From the NCBI GenBank assembly GCA_029582155.1, contig CM055905.1:6760062-6824061 (forward strand): a stretch of DNA of 64,000 nucleotides. The letters are read 5' to 3'. The notes below the pieces were generated by a model, which worked only from the letters and a program-made list of their open reading frames with translations, was not told where the DNA came from and did not search any database. How positions within the stretch are numbered: position 1 is the stretch's first letter; the number at the start of each line of letters is the position of its first letter. Shown here piece after piece: positions 11,001 to 26,000 of the stretch. The position numbers and the translations under genes are program-made. Source of the DNA: Panopea generosa. Lineage: Eukaryota > Mollusca > Bivalvia > Adapedonta > Hiatellidae.

Positions 11001-14000
11001 GTGTATAACACAACATGCTAACTAGCTGTACTGTGATTGGGCCTGCTCTCGGTGAGTGATGAAGTGTATAACACAACATGCTAACTAGCTATACTGTGAT
11101 TGGGCCTGCTCTCGGTGAGTGATGAAGTGTATAACACAACATGCTAACTAGCTATACTGTGATTGGGCCTGCTCTCGGTGAGTGATGAAGTGTATAACAC
11201 AACATGCTAACTAGCTATACTGTGATTGGGCCTGCTCTCGGTGAGTGATGAAGTGTATAACACAACATGCTAACTAGCTGTACTGTGATTGGGCCTGCTC
11301 TCGGTGAGTGATGAAGTATATAACACAACATGCTAACTAGCTGTACTGTGATTGGGTCTGCTCTTGGTGAGTGATAAAGTATTTAACACGACACGCTAAC
11401 CAGCTGTACTGTGATTGGGTCTGCTCTTGGTGAGTGATGAAGTATTTAACACGACACGTTAACTAGCTGTACTGTGATTGGGTCTGCTCTTGGTGAGTAA
11501 TGAAGTATATAACACGACACGTTAACTAGCTGTACTGTGATTGGGTCTGCTCTTGGTGAGTGATGAAGTATTTAACACAACACGCTAACTATCTGTACTA
11601 TGATTGGGTCTGCTCCTGGTTAGTGATGAAGTATTTAACACGACAACCTAACTAGCTGTACTGTGATTGGGCCTGCTTATGGCGAGTGATGAAGTATATA
11701 ACACTACACGCTAACTAGCTGTACTATGATTGGTCCTGCCCTTGGTGAGTGATGTAGTTTATAACACGACACGCTAACTAGCTGTACTATGATTGGACCT
11801 GCCGTATGGGGAGGGGGTTGGGGGTAATGAAATACATAACACGACACGCTAACTAGCTGTACTGTGATTGGGCCTGCTCTTGGTGAGTGATGGAGTATTT
11901 AACATGACACGCTAACTAGCTGTACTGCGATTGGGCCTGCTCTTGGTGAGTGATGGAGTATTTAACATGACACGCTAACTAGCTGTACTGTGATTGGGCC
12001 TGCTGTTGGTGAGTGATGAAGTATTTAACACTACACGCTAACGAGATGTACTGTGATTGGGCCTGCTTGCTCTTTGTGAGTAATGAAGTATATAATACAA
12101 CACGCTAACTATCTGTACTGTGATTGAAGCTGCTCTTGGTCAGTAATGAAGTATAAAACACTACACGCTAACTGGCTGTACTGTAATTGGGTCTGCTCAT
12201 GGTGAGTAATGAAGTATATAACAACACTACACGCTAACTATCTGTACTGTGATTGAAGCTGCTCTTGGTCAGTAATGAAGTATAAAACACTACACGCTAA
12301 CTGGCTGTACTGTAATTGGGTCTGCTCATGGTGAGTAATGAAGTATATAACAACACTACACGCTAACTATCTGTACTGTGATTGAAGCTGCTCTTGGTCA
12401 GTAATGAAGTATAAAACACTACACGCTAACTGGCTGTACTGTAATTGGGTCTGCTCATGGTGAGTAATGAAGTATATAACAGCACTACACGCTAACTATC
12501 TGTACTGTGATTGGGCCTGCTCTTGGTCAGTAATGAAGTATAAAACACTACATGCTAACTGGCTGTACTGTAATTGGGTCTGCTCATGGTGAGTAATGAA
12601 GTATATAACAACACTACACGCTAACTATCTGTACTGTGATTGGGCCTACTGTTGGTGAGTAATAAAGTTTATAACACGACACGCTAACTAGCTTTACTGT
12701 GATTGGGCCTGCTATTGGTGAATGATAAGTACATAACATGACACGCTAACCAGCTGTACTGTGATTGGGCCTGCTCTTGGTGAATGATGAATTATATATC
12801 ACTACACGCTAACTAACTGTACTGTGATTGGGCCTGCTCTTGGTGAGTATTGAGGTACATAACACGACACGCTAACTAGCTGTACTATGATTGGGCCGGC
12901 TCTTGGTGAGTGATGAAGTATTTAACACGACACGCTAACTAGCTGTACTATAATTGGGCCTGCTGTTGGTGAGTAATGAAGTACATCACACTACAAGCTA
13001 ACTAGCTGTACTGTGATTAGGTCTGCTCTTGGTGAGTGAGGAAGTATTTAACACGACACGCTTACTAGCTGTACTGTGATTGGGTCAGCTCTTGGTTAGT
13101 GATGAAGTATTTAACACGACGAGCTAACTAGCTGTACTTTGATTGGGCCTGCTCTTGGTGATTGATGAAGTATTTAACACGACACGCTAACCAGCTGTAC
13201 TGTGACTGGGCCTGCTTTTGGCGAGTGATGAAGTATATTACACTACACGCTAACTAGCTGTACTATGATTTGGCCTGCTCTTGGTGAGTGATGAAGTATA
13301 TAACACGACACGCTTACTAGCTGTACTATGACTGGGCCTGCTGTATAGGGGGTAATGAAATACATAACACGACACGCTAACTAGCTGTACTATGATTGGG
13401 CCTGCTGTTGGTGAGTAATGAAGTTCACCGCACTACACGCTTATTAGCTGAGCTGTACTATGATTGGGCCTGCTGTACTGGGCCTGCTCTTGGTAAGTGA
13501 TGAAGTATTTAACACGACACGCTTACTAGCTGTACTGTGATTGGGCCTGCTCTTGGTGAGTGATTAAGTATTTAACACGACACGCTAACTAGCTGTACTG
13601 TGATTGGGCCTGCTTTTGGCGAGTGATGAAGTATTTAACACGACATGCTAACTAGTTGTACTATGATATGGCCTGCTGTTGGTGAGTAATGAAGTACATC
13701 ACATGACACGCTAACTAGCTGTACTATGATTGGGCCTGCTCTTGGTGAGTGATGAAGTATTTAACACGACACGCTAACAAGCTGTACTGTGATTGGGCCT
13801 GCACTTGGTGAGTGATGAAGTACTAAACACGACACGTTAACTAGCTGTACTGTGATTGGGTCTGCTCTTGGTAAGTGATGAAGTATTTAACACGACACGC
13901 TATCTAGCTGTACTGTGATTGGGCCTGCTGTTGGTGAGTGAGGAAGTATTTAACATGACACGCTAACTTGCTGTACTGTGATTGGGCCAGCATTTGGCGA

Positions 14001-17000
14001 GTGATGAAGTATATTACACTACACGCTAACTAGCTGTACTATGATTGGGCCTGCTCTTGGTGAGTGATGAAAGACGGAATGAGGTAAATTTCAGAAGGCA
14101 CATCAGACAAGTTTGATATTTTAAATATGAGCCGTACAGAACGAAATCATTTTTTGAATGTGGTTTAGACGCAGGTGATCATTTGCGGACAGCGCATTGA
14201 CATAATGAATTTTAATATCATTTAATTGATATCTTCATAGATATTTATATAAATTACACCTCAAGGCCCAAATATTTACTTGCTTTATAACGTACTGAAC
14301 TGAACAGCTAACCTGTCATTTGACATTTTATGTACCTGACGATTTATGTGTTTTCTCAAAAAGGATCTACGCAAATTTGGATTTGAATGAGAAAAAAACA
14401 TTAGGCTATATAAAATCAAAACTGTCGATGTCGTATACAAATTTAAATAACGCTACTCAATATGACAAATACATTGGAAATACAAAAGCGACAGGTTAGA
14501 TGTTCCGTTCAGTTCATGTTTGTAAAAGTTATATTGTAAAGTATAAGTGATATTGTAATTGATGAGTATGTATAATTTTACAATGGTAACACAGTCGTAT
14601 TACTTACTTCATTAAACCCATCACCACCACAATAGTGATAAACTAGCGTCTCCTCAGTCTTAGAAACAAATTCTGCAACCGCAGTTTTATTTGTCCAGTC
14701 ACGTGCCATCATTTTCTGCCGAAACTGAAACATAAAATGAGTTTGGACAATAAGACAACCCCATACTTATTCATTGTTCAATAATAATGACAAAGGATGA
14801 CATAATTAGCAGAGTATGTTTGAGATTGGAGTTGTGCATATAATGATTATGTGCGTGCTTGTGTGTATGTTTGTGCATGTATGAGATATATACCCTACAA
14901 GTGATGCAACACCATTTTGTACTCGATTTTGCAAACGCAAAATCGGCAGTGTTGCTGTATTTGTGGCTATAGTTGCCCACTTAATCAAAATAATGATGTA
15001 CATAACAAGTAATCAACCTGCCTTACCAAATCCTCGTTACGGAAGTTTTCATGTAGATGTTCACTAATACAGCTCTTCATTTTCATTTTTGGATAGTAGT
15101 AAACGAACGTCAGACACATCTCTTCTGCAGTTGAAAGACCACCCTGGAATAAAAAAAAAGCATTGTACAACTTTTAAGAATATATCAGTCATACGGTAAG
15201 CAAATCGTGCATTTTGTGGGAAAAACATGAAACTTGGCAGATAGTAGGTATATGGTGACCCGAACAACATATCAAAAGGAACTGGTCGTAAAATTCAAAA
15301 TGGCTGTCATATATGAAAAAGATGCAATAAATGTAAGTCATGTGGTGAAACAATCGTGCAATTTGTGAACAAAGGAATAAACCTTGACAGTAAGTAAGTA
15401 TATGGTGACTCGAATCATATTAAAAGAACCGAGTGAAAAACTCAATTTGATAGAAAAATACAAAATGGTCGCTATACATGAAAAAGATACAAAGCATATG
15501 AGGAGTGAAGTCCTCTTCTAAATATATACACATAAATCACTATTGATCTTTTATATTATCTTCATATTAAAAGAAAATAGACCAGACTAAGCTGATTTCA
15601 GGTCAGGTGTTCATTTGTCATGGATAGCATACCATGCAAGCTTCTGGAAGGAACAAATGATGTAAAGCCTGTTGATATCACTGCTCTCGTATCTCTTATT
15701 GAGGAACAAGCAGTCTCTAGCCATGATAAAACATTCCTTTAATATTGTACTTCGGACAATTTACTGTTTAACCCTGGAAAAACACCAAATACAAATAGCT
15801 TGCGATCAGTCCCTTTATGTGCTGGCGAAACATATGCAATGGATTTGGCCAATCATTCATGGAAAACATAAATGTGTTGTTATGTTTGGTGGCCCTCATA
15901 TTGAAATTGCAGCCATGACGACTATTGGTGATTGGTTTGAGAATTGCGATTGGACAAGTGCTCCTGATTAGGCAAACATCGCCTCGTCTGGTACATCTGA
16001 ATCATTTTCGAAGGCCTCCCATGTAAGTAGGACTCGCCATGCCCACCAGGTAACAGCATGTGTACTGCATATAGTTACGCATAATGCATTTAATGCAATC
16101 CATAGCAATCGTGATAAGATTATTTTTGAAACGCAGTTTTGTTTGAATGCCTTCTAATTGCAATCTCATATCGGCGTGTATTTCAGTATTTGTCATAATT
16201 TAATTTAGATCCTTCCAATGTATGTTGTTTAACATAAATGCACTTACAAAAGTGGGCAAAGTCCTTCCCCTGGAATCATACGTACATTCTACGCGAAAAC
16301 TATCACCCTGAAATAGACATTTACTTAGTTGAGGTTCAATAGTTGTCTTTATAATATTATATAGAAGCAAAGGCATTGTAATGTCTGGTATAGTCTTGAT
16401 AATATTGTTTGTACTTTTAAATCCTATATTGCTTAACAATACTTAAAATGTGCGCTATTCGCCCCATCTTGATATTACGTTTCTCTCCTTTTCTTATTTT
16501 ACTATCTCTTTCTCGTCCACATAAGTATTACCCCCAATACCTCCCTCTCTTTCAGTCGTTATCCCTTGCAAGTAATTGTTTAATTTGAATAAAAGAATTG
16601 AAATAAGAAATACCTTTGACAGCTATATGTTTAATAAATAACATAATTATATTAGTTTTTGTAAATATATTTGCTTTTTCTGTTTGTTTTTATTGGTTTT
16701 ATTATTGTGTTATCCCGCGTTATATTCAAATTTCCATATACAATTGTATGTGTATCTGAAATTAAATATGTTCTTTATACGAATACTAACAAAATGCGAG
16801 AGTGTATGTATGCGCGCACGTAGATATCATATGCATGTTGTAAGACTTTGAAAATAATTTCCTATCTTTTGACAATGTATATATACTTGTTTCTTTATAC
16901 GAGGGCATCAAAGAAAGGTTTACCGGTTGAGTTACCCTCTTAAAGAAATTAATTACTATCTGCTTCATCCACAGCACTGTTTCATACAAGAAAAATTCAA

Positions 17001-20000
17001 TACAAGTAAGTCATACCGGGTACACGGTCACTTCCTTTGGCAGAACTCTCAATTCTTGAAAGTTGAAATCGTAGTTCGGGTCATCTATCAATGGTTGGAT
17101 CTCAACACCATTTCGGAAATGCCTTGTTTTCATGCCGGCACCCAAAAGGTGAGAATGTTGCAATGCTCCAATCATTTTTATTTCTGTCAAATTGCTTTGA
17201 GAGAGTCCCTGTAGTGTAACAGTTATAGTTATGAATTTTAACATTTTATCAACTTAAACACAACAATATATTAAATTAATACGACATATAAATTGATAAC
17301 TGTATCTTGATAATGATAATATGTAAAATAATCCTTAATAATAACAATAATGCTAACTTGAGAATGACTGAGAGAAAGAGATATGCTTTATAATGAGAAA
17401 GATATTTTGTTGATATTTTTTATGCGATATTCATATAACTTTTATATCAATTGAATATGCATTGCGAACGGTATATTGGTTGTCATATTGAATGACGCAC
17501 TGTATACTGGTTATAACGCACTGTATACTGGTTATCATATTGAATGGCGCACTGTATACTGGTTATATAAAATGGCGCACTGTATACTAGTTATCATATA
17601 AAATGGCACACTATACTGGTTATCATATCGAATGGCGCACTGTATACTGGTTATCATATTGAATGAAGTACTGTATACTAATTATCATATTGAAAGGCGC
17701 ACTGTATACTGGTTATCATATTGAATGACGCACTGTATACTGGTTATAACGCACTGTATACTGGTTATCATATTGAATGGCGCACTGTATACTGGTTATA
17801 TTAAATGGCGCACTGTATACTAGTTATCATATAAAATGGCACACTATACTGGTTATCATATCGAATGGCGCACTGTATACTGGTTATCATATTGAATGAC
17901 GCACTGTATACTAATGATCATATTGAAAGGCGCACTGTATACTGGTTATCTTATTGAATTGCGAACTGTATACTGGTTATCATATAAAATGGCAGACTGT
18001 ATACTGGTTATTATATTGAATGGAGCATTGAATACTGGTTATCATATTGAATGACGCACTGTATACTGGTTATTATATTAAATGGAACACTGAATACTGG
18101 TTATCATACTGAATTGCGCACTGTATACTGGTTGTTATATTGAATGGAGCACTGTATACTGGTTATCATATTGAATGGCGCACTGTATACTGGTTATCAT
18201 ATTGAATGGCGCACTGTATACTGGTTGTTATATTGAATGGCGCACTGTATACTGGTTAATATATTGAATGGCGCACTGTATACTGATTATCATATTGAAT
18301 GGAGCACTGTATACTGGTTATCATATTGAATGGCGCACTGTATACTGGTTGTCATATTGAATGGCGCACTGTATACTGGTTATCATATTGAATGGCGCAC
18401 TGTATACTGGTCATCATATTGAATGGCGCACTGTATACTGGTTGTCATATTGAATGACGCACTGTATACAGGTCATCATATTGAATGGCGCACTGTATAC
18501 TGGTCATCATATTGAATGACGCACTGTATACTGGTCATCATATTGAATGGCGCACTGTATACTGGTTATTATATTGAATTGAGCACTGTATACTGGTTAT
18601 TATATTGAATAGCGCTCTGTATACTGGTTATCATATTGAATGACGCACTGTATATTGGTTATCATATTGAATGGCGCACTGTATACTGGTTATTATATTG
18701 AATTGCGCACTGTATACTGGTTATTATATTGAATGGCGCACTGTATACTGGCTATTATATTGAATGGGGCACTGTATACTGGTCATCATATTGAATGGCG
18801 CACTGTATACCGGTTATTATATTGAATGGCGCACTGAATACTGGTTATCATATTGAATGACGCACTGTATACTGGTTATTATATTGAATGGAGCACTGTA
18901 TTCTGGTTATTATATTGAATGGAGCACTGAATACTGGTTATCATATTGAATGACGCACTGTATTCTGGTTATTATATTGAATGGAGCACTGAATACTGGT
19001 TATCATATTGAATGACGCACTGTAAATTGGTTATCATACTGAATGACGCACTGTATACTGGTGTTCATATTGAATGGCCTACTGTCTACCATATTATATG
19101 ACGCGCTATATACTAATACTGACTGGCGAACGATTGGCTGGTTTATCATTTTGAATGACGCACTGTAATAATGTTTACCATATTAAATGACGCACTATAT
19201 ACTTATATTGAATGGCGTACTGTATACTGTTTACCTCTCTCATACATCTTTCATTGCAGAATCCCTTTGAAATGAAACCCTCTTGGTATGGAGGTACCAT
19301 CTGAAGAAAGTTGACAATTTCTCCAAGTTGCAACATCCCAGCTTCCTTTGGTCTTAATGTTTTCGTCAGTGTAATTCTCATCCCAGAGTTATCTATCATC
19401 CCAGTTTTCATATGTGGGTTGTCGAAATGTGTCTCCATTACGTAATACAAACCGTCATCTGGTGCACCGACTGAAAATCCGACTTGTTCGGGGAAATAAA
19501 AGGGCTGTAATAAGATGTATATGAAAGATTACGAAACTTGTTTGACTCACACAAAATACATAATTTGAAGACGCCTCGTCTATCGCCTATCTCTGATATG
19601 TTTGGAAATGTATTTACGTACGCAATACAACTGTATATTTATATAAAAGTAATGTTTTATATAGACCCTGTTCAATAACCTATGTTATAATATTTCTCAG
19701 AAATGTAAAATCTATATTGACTAAATAATGAAATGTTTAACTTGAGGTCTGGAGTAATTTTTAGTTATAACAGCTGAGCCCGAGACTTTTAAAGGCTAAT
19801 TATATCCATAAAGGACCAAAAAGGGACAACGTTGTGAATAGTCAAAAATCTTGTTTAAGAATGTATTACTTCCTTTTATACGTTTTGTTATTTTGAAAAT
19901 AAATGTATTCTATAAAAGTCAATACTAGTATTAAAGTTATATAAAATTAGTGAACAAATGGTCCAAGAGTTAAATTAACCCCTAATTTCAAAGTAAATAT

Positions 20001-23000
20001 CTACCTGTACATAAGACGGTAACTTCCTGATACCGTTGTGTTTTTCAAATACTAGTAAGGATTCTGCTTGAAATTAAGGGCAATGGTCAATTGAATCCCA
20101 GTAGGGCGACTTTCACTTTATATGGGAATGCTATGAGAAAACAGATAATTCTCATCTTTCTCATCTTTTATTATAAGAAGTTCTTAATAAGCCTAGTCCA
20201 TACAACATTTGAAAAGGAGTGGCATGTGAAATCAGATGAGCGACCTAGGCTCTCTTGTTTTAAAATAACGTTTTTTTAACATGTCCCAATGTGGAAAGTA
20301 CAACACCAGCAACGGCGATACCATGACACAGCACTTCCAATAATCGTCGGTGAATTTTAAACAACATAGACTTCCACAAGGACCTACTCAACGCTATCGG
20401 CGACTAATAATCACCAACTTCAAGAAATCACTTCAAGAAAACCAGATCCAGCAATCGGCGCAACAATGGGAAAAGTAGCGAAATTGCCGATGCTGCGGCC
20501 ACTCGCCCAGTGGATAAATAATCAGCATTTCTTTGCACCGAAACTATAAAAACTTAAAGATGACGAGAAGCGTAAATTTCGTGTGCGAGCATATACGTGT
20601 TTTTGTATAAACTACGATTGTTTTATATACTTATGTTAAATGTTACATATCCCTTTTGGCATATTTCCTAATGTTTAACTTGTACTAGTAGTGGGCGTAT
20701 TTTATTTTCTATTATCGATTCCGTTCTATTGCTTCCTTTATATCCTTTTTATTACATAGTGTTTACTTAGGAATCATACACCGCCTTCTTAGGCGTTAAG
20801 AGACAAATTTACCTGACCGCCAATTGCCCAAGCTAAAATGATGTCGCTGCAGTGTGGAAGTCCTGCCGGTCTATTCCTGTAGCAGTTTCCACTCGCACCA
20901 TTGGAGTGCGGGTCGCCATCTTTACACCTGTATAGCAGTATGTGGTGTACGTTCAGCTCATTTCCGGGTGTGATGATAGGTTCGTACTGAAATATAAAAT
21001 AATATACGGTAACCTACACATTTAAACGTTACAGACATAAGCAAACAATAGAAAGTATTTGAACACTGCTTTATTAAAAATACAGAAACAGAAATAGTAA
21101 CTCCTGCCAGCTTATTGGTTGGTCTATTTTAATTCGTGGTTCCGCTTAAACTCTTTTCAAGATGTGACGAAAGAAGATCAAGGATAACCAGGTTTATGAG
21201 CCCCCAAATGCTGATTTTGCCACTTTGTACGTAAAAACTTCAATTATACTAAGAGTAGTTCTGTATATTGACTATTTGTGTGGTTGGGATATTTGTGTGT
21301 TTTTTTTTTACATATTATCGAAGTTAGTTGATTGTATGGCCAAATTCAATATTGCACGGTATAATGTAAAGCGGTAATGACAGTTTATCATCAGTACCCA
21401 TACTTGGCTTACCTGTATCGATAATATGTTTACAACAGTACCCATACCTGGCTTACCTGTATCGATAATATGTTTACAACAGTACCCATATCTGACTTAC
21501 CTGTATCGATAATATGTTTACAACAGAACCCATATCTGGCTTACCTGTATCGATAATATGTTTACAACTGTACCGATACCTGGCTTACCTGTATCGATAA
21601 TATGTTTACAACAGTACCCATACCTGGCTTACCTGTATCGATAATATGTTTACAACAGTACCCATATCTGGCTTACCTGTATCGATAATATGTTTACAAC
21701 TGTACCGATACCTGGCTTACCTGTATCGATAATATGTTTACAACAGTACCCATACCTGGCTTACCTGTATCGATAATATGTTTACAACAGTACCCATATC
21801 TGGCTTACTTGTATCGATAATATGTTTACAACAGTACCCATATCTGGCTTACCTGTATCGATAATATGTTTACAACTGTACCGATACCTGGCTTACCTGT
21901 ATCGATAATATGTTTACAACAGTACCCATACCTGGCTTACCTGTATCGATAATATGTTTACAACAGTACCCATATCTGGCTTACCTGTATCGATAATATG
22001 TTTACAACTGTACCGATACCTGGCTTACCTGTATCGATAATATGTTTACAACAGTACCCATACCTGGCTTACCTGTATCGATAATATGTTTACAACAGTA
22101 CCCATATCTGGCTTACCTGTATCGATAATATGTTTACAACAGTACCCATATCTGGCTTACCTGTATCGATAATATGTTTACAACAGTACCCATACCTGTA
22201 TCAATAATATGTTTACAACAGAACCCATACCTAGCTTACCTGTATCGATAATATGTTTACAACTGTACCCATATCTGGCTTACCTGTATCGTTAATATGT
22301 TTACAACTGTTCTCAAATAATCAAAAACGCACTGTATATTTTGTTTAGTGACAAGAAAATTAACAGTTTTTAATTGCTTCAATAAAATTCTAGATGGACA
22401 TATACTCTTTCCACACACGTTTAATGACATTTCCTTTTCCATTTAAAGCCTCATTAAACTACTGAAATGCACGATTTACTGCTAAATTGAGAAGCTACAT
22501 TGTTTGTAACCAGAAAGGCGATGTAAAGTGAAGATAATTCTGAGAACAGAGATTTGGTTTTTCGCTACGCACCTTTACACATTGACGTCTACTCGTGTTC
22601 TAAGTCTGGCTGGATTCCTTTCCGTACGTTTTAATACATATTTTGGACAAGCAACTATTATAACCGAAAATAATGTACAAAAACGTGAGAATTCGCCATT
22701 ATTATTCAAGATAAGCTTAGCACAATACCGTCTATCCGACTTCCAAATAGCGTTTGATTCTCTTACATCCATTTCAAGATATGCTCAAACAAAGGTAATC
22801 AAAATTAAAGTTCAGCAGGGGAGATGTTTCGTGTTCTCTGTACTTATACACATTGTCCACTATCTATGTTCCCATTCAATTTTGCAAGCAAAAATAAAGA
22901 AAAATAAAAAAAATGGGGATAATTGCCATTATATAAGATAGAGGTATAGTTTATCCGCTCTGCACTCTCCACACATTGCTCTCTATCAATATTACAAGCC

Positions 23001-26000
23001 AAATTATTTTTTCTTCCATACTTTTGAAGATATGCTCCGGACAAACGCAACTGAAAAAACATCCATCTCCACTTGGAAGTGATGCCTTCTAGAAAGTTTC
23101 ATACATTCCAACTAAAGAAACAGAGTTGAGGAAATGTTGTACCTTTATCATATGATGTTTTCCAATAGCTGGGAGTGTAAAAGCTCGGCACCAGTATGTA
23201 GTTGTGTCGTTGGGTACCAGATACTGCAAGAAACAAATACGATCACTTGAAATATGTAGTCAATTTGAATATGTGGTCAATTCATCCTGTGGTTAATATG
23301 GAACAGATATGTATGGAATAAAATTACAACTGAAAGGTTTGATACATGTAGTTAATGTACCATGTCGACATACAATATGATTGAAGACACCGCTCTTATT
23401 TTCAAGTTTAACACATGTTGGTATCCCTGCCTGACCACAGTACCCTTGATGATTGCATCCCATTGTCAATCTTCACTAATAAAAGTAGGAACGTTATCAG
23501 TTACCAGCGGAGAAAGGTGTACTAAATTATCTTCCGTGGGTCCTTGGAAAAAACGTGGTTAATTTTAGTTATCGACGGTTGGCCCTCGATGGCATTAAAT
23601 GACGTTAAATATTTAAATAAACGTCATTGCATTTACACATGATTAAAAGACAAATAATGGTTATATATTTTTAATACTAGTAATTACATTATTGTTGAGG
23701 AAATCAAAATGTCTGAGATCAGTTGGCAGTCTGTCAGGTGTATTTGTTGCACTAAGTAAGGAAACACTCTTTGTACCACGTGTTGTGCCATGGTACGTGA
23801 TGGAATCGTCTGATGCAGGGTCAGTGTGGCTATAGGCATAGATAAGACGCACGGTACCTTCCTGAAATGTAAACATATCAAGCTTCACTAAAAACGAAAA
23901 ACGAGGCGGTTTTAAATTTCACTTTGCTTACTATGGGTTGTGCCATTTTGTTTTATAAAACGCAATTCTTACTGAATCATTTTACAAATAGTCATTAATA
24001 ACAGAGCGCCTGGTCCAGTGGTAGAGCATCGGTCCCATAATCAGTGGGTTCGATTCTCCGCCACGACTGTGCATGATGTCATTGAACAAGACGCTTTTTC
24101 ACATATGCTTAATACTGGCTCTACCCAGGAAGACTTTTGAGAGCGTGATTTGTATAAGTTGGAGGTATATGTACGTGCAGTGTAGTGTGAATGCACTGGT
24201 ACGATGGAGGTATATGTTCGTACAGCGTGAATGTACCGGTACGATGGAGGTATATGTTCGTACAGTGTGAATATACTGATACGATAGAGGTATATGTACG
24301 TACAGTGTGAATGCACCAGTACGATGGATGCATATGTTCGTACAGTGTGAATGCACCGGTACGATGGAGGTATATGTACGTACAGTGTGAATATACTGGT
24401 ACAATGGAGGTATATGTTCGTAGTGTGAATGCACTGGTACGATGGCGGCATATGTTCGTAGTGTGAATGCACCGGTACGATGGAGGCATATGTTCCTACA
24501 GCGTGAATGCACCGGTACGATGAAGGCATATGTTCGTACAGTGTGAATACACCGGTACGATGGAGATATATGTACGTACAGTGTGACTGCACCGGTACGA
24601 TGGAGGTATATGTTCGTACATAATCGTACCGGTATATGTACGTACAGTGTGTAAATACCGGTACGATTGAGGTATATGTACGCACAGTGTGAATAAACTG
24701 GTACGATTGAGGTATATGTTCGAAAAGTGTGAATGCACTGCTACGATGGAGGTATATGTTCGTGCAGTGTGAATGCACTGGTACGATGGATGTATATGTC
24801 CGTACATTGTGAATGTACTGGTACGATGGAGGTATTTGTATGTACAGTATGAATATACTGGTACGATGGAGGTATATGCTCGTACAGTGTGAATGTACTG
24901 GTACGATGGAGGTATATGTACGTACAGTGTTAATATATGGTACACTGGATGTATATGTACGTACAGCGTGAATATACTGGTACGATGGAGGTATATGCTC
25001 GTACAGTGTGAATGTACTGGTACGATGGAGGTTTATGTACGTACAGTGTTAATGTACTGGTACGATGGATGTATATGTACGTACAGCGTGAATATACTGG
25101 TACGATGGAGGTATATGTACGTACAGCGTGAATATACTGGTACGATGGATGTATATGCTCGTACAGCGTGAATATACTGGTACGATGGAGGTATATGTAC
25201 TTACAGCGTGAATATACTGGTACGATGGATGTATATTTACGTACAGCGTGAATATACTGGTACGATGGAGGTATATGTACGTACAGCGTGAATGTACTGG
25301 TACGATGGAGGTATATGTACGTACAGCGTGAATGTACTGGTACGATGGAGGTATATGTACGTACAGCGTGAATATACTGGTACGATGGATGTATATGCTC
25401 GTACAGCGTGAATGTACTGGAACGATGGAGGTATATGTACGTACAGCTTGAATGTACTGGTACGATGGAGGTATATGTTCGTACAGCGTGAATATACTGG
25501 TACGATGGAGGTATATGTACGTACAGCGTGAATGTACTGGTACGATGGAGGTATATGTACGAACAGTGTGAATATACTGGTACGATGGAGGTATATGTAC
25601 GTACAGTGTGAATGTACTGGTACGATGGAGGTATATGCTCGTACAGTGTGAATGTACTGGTACGATGGAGGTATATGTACGTACAGTGTTAATATATGGT
25701 ACACTGGATGTATATGTACGTACAGCGTGAATATACTGGTATGATGGAGGTATATGCTCGTACAGTGTGAATGTACTGGTACGATGGAGGTTTATGTACG
25801 TACAGTGTTAATGTACTGGTACGATGGATGTATATGTACTTACAGCGTGAATATACTGGTACGATGGAGGTATATTTACGTACAGCGTGAATATACTGGT
25901 ACGATGGAGGTATATGTACGTACAGTGTGAATGTACTGGTACGATGGATGTATATGTACGTACAGCGTGAATGTACTGGTTCGATGGAGGTATATGTTCG

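Noticed and set aside
9010-14071. CRISPR-like array of regularly spaced repeats
   Set aside because: Units are contiguous with no unique spacers and the window is eukaryotic; it is a minisatellite.
16002-16196. Extra monooxygenase exon on the minus strand
   Set aside because: The phase and sequence of exons 9 and 10 join directly; the region reads instead as a plus-strand transposon relic.
22528-22941. 137-residue plus-strand frame in intron 5
   Set aside because: It overlaps a diverged non-coding duplication, lies antisense in an intron, and has no family resemblance.
24001-24062. Functional tRNA gene
   Set aside because: The same sequence with the same downstream core occurs at 7392, so it is a SINE head.
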